From Kribbella aluminosa (GTDB taxonomy: Bacteria; Actinomycetota; Actinomycetes; Propionibacteriales; Kribbellaceae): a DNA stretch of 64,000 nt. Position numbers and translations under genes: made by a program. The stretch lies in contig NZ_JAGINT010000002.1 in assembly GCF_017876295.1 (NCBI RefSeq), positions 2,914,001-2,978,000 on the forward strand, given 5' to 3'. The notes below the pieces were generated by a model. That model saw only the letters and a list, made by a program, of their open reading frames with translations. It was not told the DNA's origin and searched no databases. Positions 1-8,427 of this stretch are shown one piece after another (the stretch's first letter is position 1; the number at the start of each line of letters is the position of its first letter).

Positions 1-2
1 CC

Positions 3-311
3 TCGGAGTCCTCATCCGGGCAATCCAGGGTGCAGGGGCCGATCACCAAGACCGGCAACACCCACGTCCGCAGACTCCTCATCGAAGCCGCCTGGCACCA
101 CCGCGCCCGCTACGTCGCAGGAAAGACCATGCGCGACCGCTGGGAACTCGCATCACCGGCAGCCCGGGCACGCGGACACGCCGGCAACCAGCGGCTGCAC
201 GCCCGGTGGAACACGTTCCGCGAACGCCGCAAGCGACACGTGGTCGCCAACGTCGCGATCGCCCGCGAGCTGGCCGGCTGGTGCTGGTCCCTGGCCGTCC
301 TCGAGGAGTAA
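3..311 (+). CDS. IS110-family transposase, C-terminal part (cut by window edge)
   Basis: The reading frame is open from the window edge, so the gene starts upstream. The visible ~102 residues match the C-terminal Transposase_20 part of IS110-family recombinases: a Ser-Glu-Ser-Ser-Ser-Gly run, then GPITKTGNTHVRRLLIEAAW, and an end with ARELAGWCWSLAVLE. In this family the N-terminal DEDD domain and a C-terminal serine act together in recombination. The GTG at 30 is internal and not the true start. The tail is intact to its stop codon, so the element may be whole outside the window. Confidence 0.85.
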   Translation, partial: SESSSGQSRVQGPITKTGNTHVRRLLIEAAWHHRARYVAGKTMRDRWELASPAARARGHAGNQRLHARWNTFRERRKRHVVANVAIARELAGWCWSLAVLEE

Positions 312-534
312 ATCCACCCCCAAACCGGCTTCGTCGACCACCGTGGTGGAAGCAGCGCGTGGAGCGACCCGCGAACCGACTATGAGCAGCCAGCGCACCA
401 CCACGGCGACGCTCGACTCTAGACACGCGGCCAGCTCCTGCCGAACACCCCGTCCTGCGGTAACCAACCCGCGCATATCAGTCTGACCGCGCGTCGCCAA
501 CGACACGCTCACCACCAACCAGCCGACGACGCCA
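312..534. other. Non-coding stretch after the IS110 transposase
   Basis: No convincing gene here. It contains a short palindrome CCACCGTGGTGG at 338-349 and probably includes the right end of the IS110 element. IS110 elements lack long terminal inverted repeats, so the end cannot be placed by eye. Long non-coding ends of this family can encode the guide (bridge) RNA, but I see no way to prove that here. Confidence 0.3.
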
Positions 535-573
535 GAGACGCCCGTCCACTGCACAAACCAGGACGGGCGTCTC
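535..573 (-). terminator. Hairpin terminator after the GH16 gene
   Basis: A perfect 13-bp inverted repeat: GAGACGCCCGTCC at 535-547, a 13-nt loop, and GGACGGGCGTCTC at 561-573. It lies 40 bp past the stop of the minus-strand GH16 gene, so it most likely ends that operon. There is no clear T tract, which is usual in high-GC actinobacteria. Confidence 0.65.
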
Positions 574-612
574 ACCCTGCCCATTGACAGGAGACCGCTA
601 CATATCAGTCGG

Positions 613-2355
613 TCAGTTGAAGATGTGCAGTCCGTCGATCGAGAACTTCGTGTCCGACGACGCGGCGTTCTTCGTTCCGGTCGGAGCGATCGTGACCGTA
701 TGCCGCCCTGGCCTGAGAGCGTCCGACGTGTAGACGATCTGCTGTGCCTCCGGTCCAGCCGCGTACTCGTCGATCAAGACGGGCGCGTGACCGTCGATCG
801 AGATGGTAGCCATCCCGTAGCTCGGCGCCTTTGCCCCCAGGAGTGAGAAGCCGTTCCCGTAGAACGTCATGCTCGAGGTCGGCCCGGCCACCGTGGCCGA
901 GTGCGTCGTGCCGCCGCTGGCGCTGCTGTCGTTCGTCTCCGTCCAGGTCCCGGAGTAGCGGAAGAGGTTCTCACCGATTCCGTCGCCGGGCACCTGAGTA
1001 CCGCCCGCGCCGCGGACCACGTTGGAGTCCTCGACGAGCATGTCTGCCTTCTTCCACACCCTGATGTAAGCGGTCTGGCTGTCCGCGGGAAACCCGGTGC
1101 CCGTCGGAGACGTTTTGTACGGCGAGCGGATGCCCTGCGAGAGGATGATGTTGAGGCCGGTCTGGTCGTAGTCGGTGCTGGAGTAGCTGCGCCGCAGCAC
1201 TCCGTCGACGTAGAACTTCAGGGATCCGGGAGCCCACTCGAGTCCGTACGTGTGGAAGGAGCCGTTCAGGCTTGTCGGGCTGACATAGTCGGCCGTGTGA
1301 CTCGTCAGGGTAGTGGATGTCGGCGACTTCCAATTGTGGTCGGTCATGCTGACATCACCGGGAGTGGTTGTGCGCTGCCCGATCTCCTCGATGTCGATCT
1401 CGTTGCCCCAGACCGGGTCGATGTGCTCGAGCCAGAATGCCGGGCAGGTGCCGGGAAATGCGGTCGATGACGCTTTGATTCTCGCTTCGAAGTAGCCGTA
1501 TTTCGCGGTGTCGAGGCTAATGATTCCGCCGGATTGGTACGGCGTCATCGTTCTCGTCTCGAAGCCAGGATTGGTCAGGAGATTCGTCGAGCTGCCGGTG
1601 GGGGCGAAGCTGGCGTCATCGATCCGCACCCACCCCTGATGGTCGGATTGGCTCTCGACGCCGACGGTGCAACTGCCGCCGACCACGGAGATGCCGCTGA
1701 GCGTTGCGAGCTGCCATCCTCCGGTTCCGACGGGGATGGGCGTCGACGTTGCGGCCGATCCGCAGTCCTTCGCCACGAGTGAGTGCGACTGCTCGCTGGC
1801 GCTGATACCGCTCGTCCACACGTATGCGGAGAAGGTGTACGTGCCGTCGGTCAGACCGGTCACCACCTGCTGTGTCGTAACGTGATAGCTCCAGTAGTTG
1901 TAGTGCACGAGCGCCGACGACCCTGTGCGGTGCCAGTCGGTCGTGATGTAGTCGGCCAACGGAGACCAGGAACCGTCCGCGCTGACGGTCTGCCAGCCCG
2001 AGACGGTCTGGTTGAACGAGTCATTCGGCTTGTATTCCGAGCGCAGCCCGAGGTTTCCTCCTCCGACGCTCACGTCACTCGCATCCCAGCGCCAGACGGG
2101 GGTGTAGGTGAGTGGCATCGCCTGCCACTTGGCCGGGTTGAGCCGGGTGCCGTGGAATTCGTCGGAATAGGCATGCGAGTAGACCCAGTTCCCACTGTTC
2201 GACGGGTCCGAACTGGGCAGCGGATCGGTGTCGGCGTGAGCTGTTTCGGTCGTGTCCGTCATGGCGCCGACCGCTGCCGTTCCGGTACCGCTCAGGAGAG
2301 CGAAGACCGCAACCGCTGCCGCGAGGCAGCGACGCCAGTTCTTGGCAGTTCGCAC
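613..2355 (-). CDS. Secreted GH16 glycoside hydrolase with an inserted CBM61-like domain and a C-terminal beta-sandwich
   Basis: 580 aa. A signal peptide covers about residues 1-42. The GH16 jelly roll starts near residue 58 (YSDEF) and carries the family's catalytic motif E-I-D-I-E-E at 319-324. Between the first strands (to ~110) and the rest (from ~270) sits an inserted domain of about 155 residues. Its GLTDGTYTFSAYVW and WVRIDDASF stretches resemble CBM61-type galactan-binding modules. After ~450 comes another beta-sandwich, also seen twice in the beta-helix protein at 35-37 kb. GH16 enzymes cut beta-1,3/1,4 glucans or galactans; the CBM61 likeness favours galactan, by inference. It is last in an operon with a sugar ABC importer, 20 bp after the permease gene. 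Confidence 0.85.
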   Translation of the reverse strand: MRTAKNWRRCLAAAVAVFALLSGTGTAAVGAMTDTTETAHADTDPLPSSDPSNSGNWVYSHAYSDEFHGTRLNPAKWQAMPLTYTPVWRWDASDVSVGGGNLGLRSEYKPNDSFNQTVSGWQTVSADGSWSPLADYITTDWHRTGSSALVHYNYWSYHVTTQQVVTGLTDGTYTFSAYVWTSGISASEQSHSLVAKDCGSAATSTPIPVGTGGWQLATLSGISVVGGSCTVGVESQSDHQGWVRIDDASFAPTGSSTNLLTNPGFETRTMTPYQSGGIISLDTAKYGYFEARIKASSTAFPGTCPAFWLEHIDPVWGNEIDIEEIGQRTTTPGDVSMTDHNWKSPTSTTLTSHTADYVSPTSLNGSFHTYGLEWAPGSLKFYVDGVLRRSYSSTDYDQTGLNIILSQGIRSPYKTSPTGTGFPADSQTAYIRVWKKADMLVEDSNVVRGAGGTQVPGDGIGENLFRYSGTWTETNDSSASGGTTHSATVAGPTSSMTFYGNGFSLLGAKAPSYGMATISIDGHAPVLIDEYAAGPEAQQIVYTSDALRPGRHTVTIAPTGTKNAASSDTKFSIDGLHIFN

Positions 2356-2375
2356 TTACTCATCCTTTCGTCGAA

Positions 2376-3260
2376 TCATTTCCCGGCGCCGAGAGTGAGT
2401 CCCTCAATGATTCGCCGGCCCAGCCACACGTAGATGATCAGAATCGGGAGCAGAACGATGACGACGCCGGCGAACAACTGGCCCCAGTCCGCGCCGGTGT
2501 ACTGCAGGCGCTGGAGGAACTTCAGCAGGGCCAGAGGAAGCGTCTCGTTGACGGTCGTCTGCATGAAGACCAGCGCAAAAGTCGTCTCGCTCCAATGGGC
2601 GATCACGTTGAGGATGACGAGGGTGACGATGCCGGAGCGCGCGAGCGGGAGCATCACCGTCCAGAAGGTTCGGACGGGTGAGGCGCCGTCGAGGGATGCG
2701 GCTTCCTCGATCTCTCGAGGAAGGGAACCGAAGAAGGCGGTCAGGAAGAACACCGCGAACGGCATCGACGTCGCAACGTAGATCAGCCACAGTCCGACAA
2801 AGTTGTTGACGAGACCGACACTGCTGAGTGCGGAATAGAGCGGGAGCACGACCAGTTGGACCGGGATGCCGAGGCCGATAGCGAAGCCCGCAGTGATGAA
2901 CCGGCTTCCACGGACGTGGAACCTGCTGAGCGCATAGGCCGCAGGTGCGGCCAGAAGGACCGTCGCCGCCGCTGTCGCGATGACGAGGCCGAGCGTGTTC
3001 AGGAACGCGACACCGAAGTTGCTCTCGTTCCATGCCGCTATGAAGTTCTGCCATCGCCAGACGGCGGGCAACCGGAGCGGACTGCTGAAGATCTCATCTG
3101 TCGTCTTGAAGGCAGCGAGGACGATCCACGCCAGCACGAAGATGCTGAACAGTGCGATCAGCCAGGTCATGATGGCGAACAGGTGGGAGAGCACCCACGA
3201 GACCGCGCCGGCCGCGTTCGAACGGCGATCCGTGGCAGGGACTGCCTTGAGCGTGGTCAC
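2376..3260 (-). CDS. Carbohydrate ABC transporter permease, MalG type
   Basis: 294 aa inner-membrane subunit with about six hydrophobic segments. It contains the cytoplasmic EAA loop (EEAASLDGASPVRTFWTVMLPLARSG region) that docks the ATPase in MalG/UgpE-type permeases. The GTG start at 3260 is preceded by GAGGAG six bases upstream. It lies 13 bp after the partner permease and before the GH16 gene, so it should import GH16 products. No ATPase gene lies in the operon; actinobacterial sugar importers often share a multitask ATPase encoded elsewhere. Confidence 0.9.
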   Translation of the reverse strand: MTTLKAVPATDRRSNAAGAVSWVLSHLFAIMTWLIALFSIFVLAWIVLAAFKTTDEIFSSPLRLPAVWRWQNFIAAWNESNFGVAFLNTLGLVIATAAATVLLAAPAAYALSRFHVRGSRFITAGFAIGLGIPVQLVVLPLYSALSSVGLVNNFVGLWLIYVATSMPFAVFFLTAFFGSLPREIEEAASLDGASPVRTFWTVMLPLARSGIVTLVILNVIAHWSETTFALVFMQTTVNETLPLALLKFLQRLQYTGADWGQLFAGVVIVLLPILIIYVWLGRRIIEGLTLGAGK

Positions 3261-3273
3261 AGTTGACTCCTCG

Positions 3274-4233
3274 TCAGAGTTCGATGGGGTCGCGACGGAA
3301 GAGTCGACCGAGCAGGCCGACCGCGGCGATCACCAGGACCATCATCACGACGGAGGTGGCAGCGGCCGTCCCGAATCTCGGAGTACCGACCGCGGCGAAC
3401 GCCTCCGCGTACGCATAGATCGAGGTGTTCCAGATCTTCAGTGGCGGCAGATAGCCGGCGCCACCGGCGAAGGCGTAGAGGAACTCGAAGATCTTGATCG
3501 AACTGATCGTCCACAGAATCGAGGCGACCCCGATCACGTCCCACGTCAGCGGCAAGATGACGTAGCGGAGGCGCTGGAACGCGGTAGCGCCGGCGAGCTC
3601 ACACTCCTCGAACAGATGCGGCGGAATTCTGTCGACAGCCGCCATCAGAATCGTCGTGTAGAACCCGGTGCTGATCCAGACGAGTCCGGCCATGACCACC
3701 AGAAACAGGGTGTCCTCGGCCAGCCACGCGGGAGGATGCGCGACGCCCAGCCACCCGAGTGCCTGGTTGATCATTCCCTTCTGCTGGAACAGGAACCCCC
3801 ACACGATGGCCAGCAGCACGCCGGGAGCAATGTTGGGAAAGAAGATCACCATCCGGATGAACTTGCGTCCGCGGAGGTCTCGCAGCGTCAGCATCATGAC
3901 GAACGCGAGCAGGAACGTGACGATGCCGACGCCGAACAGGATCGTCAGGGTGTTCCGGAACGACGCGACAAACGTCGGATCCTTGAAGATGGCACGGTAG
4001 TTGCCGACGCCGACGAACGTCATCGGGCCGGCTCCTGGCCATTTGTTGACCGAGATCCACAGCGTGACGAGTCCCGGAACGATGAGGAACGCGGCGTAGA
4101 GTATCGCGGCGGGCGCGACGAACCACCCGAACAGCCGCTTGCGCCCACGGTCCAGCGGGTTCACCCGTGGACCCTTCGGCACGTTGCCGGAACCATGCGC
4201 GACGACGTCCACAGGTGTCTCGGTCAGAGTCAT
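3274..4233 (-). CDS. Carbohydrate ABC transporter permease, MalF type
   Basis: 319 aa permease with about six membrane segments and an EAA loop (FEECELAGATAFQRLRYVILPL region). A longer frame reaches 4281, but I chose ATG 4233 because AAAGGA lies just upstream and the protein then begins MTLTETPVDVV, a normal short cytoplasmic tail. It forms the heterodimeric channel with the MalG-type subunit encoded next. It starts 54 bp after the binding-protein stop codon. Confidence 0.88.
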   Translation of the reverse strand: MTLTETPVDVVAHGSGNVPKGPRVNPLDRGRKRLFGWFVAPAAILYAAFLIVPGLVTLWISVNKWPGAGPMTFVGVGNYRAIFKDPTFVASFRNTLTILFGVGIVTFLLAFVMMLTLRDLRGRKFIRMVIFFPNIAPGVLLAIVWGFLFQQKGMINQALGWLGVAHPPAWLAEDTLFLVVMAGLVWISTGFYTTILMAAVDRIPPHLFEECELAGATAFQRLRYVILPLTWDVIGVASILWTISSIKIFEFLYAFAGGAGYLPPLKIWNTSIYAYAEAFAAVGTPRFGTAAATSVVMMVLVIAAVGLLGRLFRRDPIEL

Positions 4234-4286
4234 GTTTGGTTCCTTTGGAGAGTGCTGGAGCACGCCTTCTGGACGCGACAACGGGT

Positions 4287-5615
4287 TCAGCCGTGGGCCG
4301 CCCAGTAGTCCTTCGTCTGCTTGGCGAGCTCGTCGACGAATGATTGGGCGTCGCGCTTGCCGAAGATGAGCTCGTTGTCCAACGGCTGGAGGACCTTGGT
4401 CGTCCAGTCGCTGTAGTCGTCGACGACTCCGTCGAACTGACCGTGCAGCGTCTTCGATGCGTCGAGCGCCTTCTTCACGTTCGCGAGAGCCGCCGGCGCC
4501 GGGATGTCGTCACGAGGGGTGAGGTTCTGGGCATCGGTGGCGATCGGAGCGAGCCTGTCCTTGTTGAGGAAGTAGCTGATGAACTTCTCGGCGGCCGAGG
4601 CATGCGCAGCCTTCTTCGGAACGGCGAAGCCGATCAGGTACGCCTCAGCCGAGTCGTCTCCGCCCGGCTGCGTGGAGGGCATGGGAAACGATCCGAACTG
4701 GAATCCGGGAGCGAGGTACGACGCGGTCTCCGATGGGATCCAGGAGCCGTTGTACATGAAGTCGGCCTTGCCCGCGGCGAACTGCTGCTGGAGCGCAGGG
4801 AACTTGCTGCCGGAATACCCCGGCGCGAAGAAGCCCTTCTTGACGAGCTCTTCGACGTGCTGCGCGGCCTTCAGCATTCCAGGCGACTTGAAGGACTCAC
4901 CGGTCTTGTCTCTCGCGGCCTTGTTGAGACCGCCGGCCCCGAGTTCGCGCACCGCCAGCTCGGCGAAGTAGTAGAGGTTGTACGGCGCGATGTCACCGTC
5001 GAGCGCCAACGGGGCCCGGCCTGCGTCCTTCGACGCCTGGAGCATCGAGACGAGGTCAGCCCACGTCTCCGGCGCGTGTCCGGCGACGTCGCCGAGTCTG
5101 GCCTTGTTGTACCAGAATGCCGACGACGCGACCTCGTAGGGAACCATCCATGGATTTCCCTTCGACTCGATCAGCTCGGCATACCGTTTCGGGATCACCT
5201 GGGCAACGGTCTTGTCCTCGCCATCAACTTTCGAGTCGAAGACCGTGCCCATGTCCAGAGCGCTGCCGGTATCGACCATGACGGACTTGATGTTGCGCTG
5301 GGCACCGTCGACGAGATCGACGGGCGTCGTGGATGCGTTGAGAGTAGGCGACAGCTTCTTGAAGTTGTCCCTGCCGACCCATTGGACATCGACCTTGATG
5401 CCTGTGTCAGCGGTGAACTCTCCGATCGCCTTGGCGAGAACTTTCTGCTGTGGTTCGCCTTCGCTCCAGCTGGACCAGTACGTGAAGGACTGTGCGCCGG
5501 CGGACGACTTGGATTCGGAACCGCTGATCAGGCTTCCGCATCCGGAGAGCAGAAGCGACGCGACAGCGACGGGAACCGTTGCGATGATGAACCGGCGACT
5601 GAGGGGTCGTGACAT
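4287..5615 (-). CDS. Sugar ABC transporter substrate-binding lipoprotein
   Basis: 442 aa extracellular solute-binding protein (family 1 type). The N-terminus MSRPLSRRFIIATVPVAVAS is followed by the lipobox LLSGC, so it should be lipid-anchored outside the membrane. ATG 5615 is chosen over GTG 5624: AGGAG lies eight bases before 5615 but would be too close to 5624. It is the first gene of the minus-strand operon binding protein, two permeases, GH16. The bound sugar cannot be read from sequence; a galacto- or gluco-oligosaccharide released by GH16 is the likely one. Confidence 0.9.
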   Translation of the reverse strand: MSRPLSRRFIIATVPVAVASLLLSGCGSLISGSESKSSAGAQSFTYWSSWSEGEPQQKVLAKAIGEFTADTGIKVDVQWVGRDNFKKLSPTLNASTTPVDLVDGAQRNIKSVMVDTGSALDMGTVFDSKVDGEDKTVAQVIPKRYAELIESKGNPWMVPYEVASSAFWYNKARLGDVAGHAPETWADLVSMLQASKDAGRAPLALDGDIAPYNLYYFAELAVRELGAGGLNKAARDKTGESFKSPGMLKAAQHVEELVKKGFFAPGYSGSKFPALQQQFAAGKADFMYNGSWIPSETASYLAPGFQFGSFPMPSTQPGGDDSAEAYLIGFAVPKKAAHASAAEKFISYFLNKDRLAPIATDAQNLTPRDDIPAPAALANVKKALDASKTLHGQFDGVVDDYSDWTTKVLQPLDNELIFGKRDAQSFVDELAKQTKDYWAAHG

Positions 5616-5735
5616 GTGAGGCACTCCTCGTGTTCAGGGTTGTCCGGCGTCGCGAACCATCTCGGGTGCCTCGCTGCCCGCCGAACAGGTGCACGCTCAC
5701 ATGTCGGTGCCGGGGTGCGGAAGGTGGTTTCGGCT

Positions 5736-5748
5736 TATAGGGGTCATA
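5736..5748. promoter_or_regulatory. TATAGGGGTCATA motif in the GH16-operon/esterase intergenic region
   Basis: The 288-bp gap between the divergent binding-protein gene (start 5615) and esterase (start 5904) holds TATAGGGGTCATA. A copy with one mismatch lies at 44536-44548 upstream of the GH20 gene. On the minus strand the site contains TATAAG, which could be a -10 box. Function is inferred only from sharing and position. Confidence 0.3.
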
Positions 5749-5903
5749 GGACAGATCAGGTCTTGAACGCGATCCGGGGGCGCGTGGAGTCCTGCACACT
5801 GGTGTACGACGGCCCTGGCCCGGTGAGTGCGCCGCGGCCGATTGCCAATCACTGCCACTGCCGGGTTACGTGTCGTCATTTCCTGACCTTCGAAGGATCA
5901 CCG

Positions 5904-6911
5904 TTGAGCCAATATGACCTCCCATTGAACGAACTCGCCGGTTACCGCGGAGCACTTCCCGAACCGACCGATTTCGACGCGTTCTGGTCCGGCACCATGC
6001 ACGCCAATGCCCATCCGTCCGCCGTGACTGCAGAGCGGGTCGAAACACCGTGGTCTCTGATCGATGCGTACGACATCACGTTCGCGGGATACGGAGGCGC
6101 TCCCATCAAGGCCTGGCTGACTGTGCCTGCCGGGGCGGACACGCCCCGACCGGCCGTGGTCACCTACCACGGGCATACCCGGGGCCGTGCGTTTCCCCAT
6201 ACCGACCTGCTCTGGGCTGTGGCAGGATACGCTCACTTATCGGTCGATACGCGTGGCCAGGGGAGCGGTTCCGGTGGGCCCGGTTCGGGCAGTCCTGACC
6301 CTGACGTCGCCGCGGGACTTCCGCATGCACCCGGCTATCTCACCCTCGGTGTGGAAGATCCGGCGACGTTCTTCTACCGACGTGTATTCGTCGATGCGGC
6401 ACGCGTGCTCGCCGCCGCCGCCGAGCTGCCGTACGTGGACGCCGGCCGGATCGTCGTCCACGGAGCGAGCCAGGGCGGAGGAATCGCTCTGGCGGCCGCA
6501 GCGCTCGCTCGTCACGTCGGGGTCAGCCTGCGCGGAGTTGGTGTCGACGTCCCCTACCTGTGCGCCTTCCCGCGCTCGATCCGCCTCGTCGACACGCACC
6601 CGTACAACGAAGTCACCAAGTATCTGGCGGCGTGGCGGGACCGCGAGGAGACGGTCTACCGGACGCTGTCCTATTTCGACGGCGCCCTTCTCGGGCAGCG
6701 CGCCGAGGCGCCTGCGCTGTTCTCCGTCGGGCTCATGGACCTCACGTGCCCACCCTCGTCGGTGTACGCCGCCTTCAATCGTTACGGTTCGCTTGCCGCG
6801 CCCGAGGTGGAGAAGACGATCAAGGTCTACGGTCACAACGGACACGAAGGCGGGGGCGACTATCAGACGCTCGCACAGGCGGAGTTCTTCCAACGGGTCG
6901 CGGCGCGCTGA
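5904..6911 (+). CDS. Acetylxylan esterase / cephalosporin-C deacetylase family hydrolase
   Basis: 335 aa, the usual length for this alpha/beta-hydrolase family. The frame is open further upstream, but TTG 5904 is favoured by GAAGGA six bases before it and by the protein then starting at the family's normal N-terminus (PLNELAGYRG, PTDFDAFW). Catalytic residues visible: the nucleophile Ser ~189 in GASQGG, Asp ~279 in GLMDLTCPP and a His in YGHNGHEGG (~311-314). The family removes acetyl groups from sugars or oligosaccharides, usually inside the cell, and no signal peptide is seen. It is divergent from the GH16 operon and may deacetylate the imported products. Confidence 0.85.
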   Translation: MSQYDLPLNELAGYRGALPEPTDFDAFWSGTMHANAHPSAVTAERVETPWSLIDAYDITFAGYGGAPIKAWLTVPAGADTPRPAVVTYHGHTRGRAFPHTDLLWAVAGYAHLSVDTRGQGSGSGGPGSGSPDPDVAAGLPHAPGYLTLGVEDPATFFYRRVFVDAARVLAAAAELPYVDAGRIVVHGASQGGGIALAAAALARHVGVSLRGVGVDVPYLCAFPRSIRLVDTHPYNEVTKYLAAWRDREETVYRTLSYFDGALLGQRAEAPALFSVGLMDLTCPPSSVYAAFNRYGSLAAPEVEKTIKVYGHNGHEGGGDYQTLAQAEFFQRVAAR

Positions 6912-7073
6912 ACCATCGTGGGTCATCGACCACGCCAGCTGGACGACCGCCCCATCGGCATCATCGACGGCGACGGCGACGAACCGTTCGAGCTTTCTCC
7001 TGGGCCTGTTTGCCACATGGTCCGCAGCGGCCCGGCGAGCGCCTGACGGCCGCCGTGCTGGCCCCAAGGTTCG

Positions 7074-8252
7074 TCAGTGCAGGCCGCGGAGGGAGGCGCC
7101 CTGGAGATTCGGCACGCCGAAAGCTGCGTCCCGAAGGCGACGAGACGCCTCATGTACAGCACCGGCGAGCACTGCGCTGTCACCGAGCCGCGACACCCGC
7201 AGGTCGACTCCCCATGGCAGGTGGTCAGTCAGCACAGAGGTCAGTGGCTGGACGAGCGCGCTGCCGAGCATCTTCGCTACCTCGCCGGCAAGGACGATGC
7301 ATCCGGGATCGACGACACTGACCATCGCGAGCAGTCCGACGGCTATCTGCTCCGCGATCGCCCGCCATTCCGGAGCGGTAGACCGCAGGGACAGCAGGTG
7401 TTTGGTCCACGCGTACGTGGGATCGTGCTTCATCCCCGCGGCACCGGCGAGAGCCACCGCGCCGGCCACCGTCTGGTAGCTCGCGATCCTCCTCTCCAGT
7501 CTGCGCATCGGGACCGGCTCGGCGCTGGCCGGAAGGAAGCCGATCTCGCCCGCGGCACCGTGTTCGCCACGCAGGATCCGTCCCTTGAGCATCAAGGCCG
7601 AACCGACGCCCATGCCCAACGACAGCAAGAGAAACGAGTCAACGTCCTGCGCGGTGCCCTGACGATGCTCGGCGACTGCGCGAAGGTTGACCTCGTTCTC
7701 AAACGCGGTGTCAGGGCCCAGATGCCGGCGAATTCGCGCGGCAGCACCGGCCGGCCAGTCGGGCCGGTCCCAAGCGAAGATGATGTCACCACCGACCGGA
7801 TCGACCGAGCCAGGAAGGCCGACAACACTGCTGAGGTACTTGAACTGCCGGTCCTGCTCCGTCAGCCCGACGGCATCGACGATCTGGTCGACCAGATCCA
7901 CGCCCGGAATGATCGGCGTACTGGTGTCGCTACGGCGTGAGCTGCCGAGAACCACGCGGCGAACGCGGATCTCGTCCAGGGCGATGTCCACTCCGATGCA
8001 CAGTCCGAGATCCGGCGGGAGCCCGTACAAGGCGGCCTTCCGTCCACGTTGAGCACTCTCCCTGGTGCCCTGCCGTGCGACGAGCCCGCGCGCGGCGAGC
8101 CGGTCGGTGAGTTCGAGCACATAGGGCCGGGAGAACTGCGCAGCCTGGGCGATCTGGCCACGGGTCAGCGGCCCGTGATCGGCCAGTAGTTCGAGGAAAG
8201 CCCTGTCGTTGATTGCCCGGACGACCTCGACCGAGAGTTGGGGCACCTTCAT
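7074..8252 (-). CDS. ROK-family transcriptional regulator (copy 1)
   Basis: 392 aa. The N-terminal winged helix (LELLADHGPLTRGQIAQAAQFSRPYVLELTDRL region, ~18-60) is followed by a ROK/ASKHA-type domain beginning at LGLCIGVDIA (~90). It is a sugar-sensing repressor by family. Its paralogue at 20.3-21.6 kb shares the layout. It is divergent from the GH29-SGNH-EEP genes, and an inverted repeat TTCGATA-N8-TATCGAA lies in that intergenic region. Compared with sugar-kinase ROK proteins it has the extra DNA-binding domain, so a regulator is the natural call. Confidence 0.88.
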   Translation of the reverse strand: MKVPQLSVEVVRAINDRAFLELLADHGPLTRGQIAQAAQFSRPYVLELTDRLAARGLVARQGTRESAQRGRKAALYGLPPDLGLCIGVDIALDEIRVRRVVLGSSRRSDTSTPIIPGVDLVDQIVDAVGLTEQDRQFKYLSSVVGLPGSVDPVGGDIIFAWDRPDWPAGAAARIRRHLGPDTAFENEVNLRAVAEHRQGTAQDVDSFLLLSLGMGVGSALMLKGRILRGEHGAAGEIGFLPASAEPVPMRRLERRIASYQTVAGAVALAGAAGMKHDPTYAWTKHLLSLRSTAPEWRAIAEQIAVGLLAMVSVVDPGCIVLAGEVAKMLGSALVQPLTSVLTDHLPWGVDLRVSRLGDSAVLAGAVHEASRRLRDAAFGVPNLQGASLRGLH

Positions 8253-8337
8253 CCGCGGCTCCTGACCAAAAGTGGGTGGGCCTATTCAAACATCCCGAAC
8301 CTGCCCAGAATGGCCCCCGTTGGCTGGACCCGAGCTC

Positions 8338-8376
8338 TTGACGGATCCGCATCGTTCGATAACTCTTGCTATCGAA
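8338..8376 (+). promoter_or_regulatory. Promoter and inverted-repeat operator before the GH29 remnant operon
   Basis: TTGACG at 8338-8343 is followed after 16-17 bp by TAACTC/AACTCT as a weak -10. The inverted repeat TTCGATA-N8-TATCGAA spans 8355-8376 and overlaps the -10. This is the only such repeat I noticed in the window and is a good candidate site for the adjacent ROK regulator. Confidence 0.45.
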
Positions 8377-8427
8377 TTCTCTCATCGGAGCGGCCACGGG
8401 GCACTCCGCGGAGGACGGGATCAAGGC

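Noticed and set aside
6912..7073. Minus-strand coding-like sequence between the esterase and ROK genes
   Set aside because: It runs on antisense into the esterase without motifs; the 162-bp gap is a normal convergent spacer.
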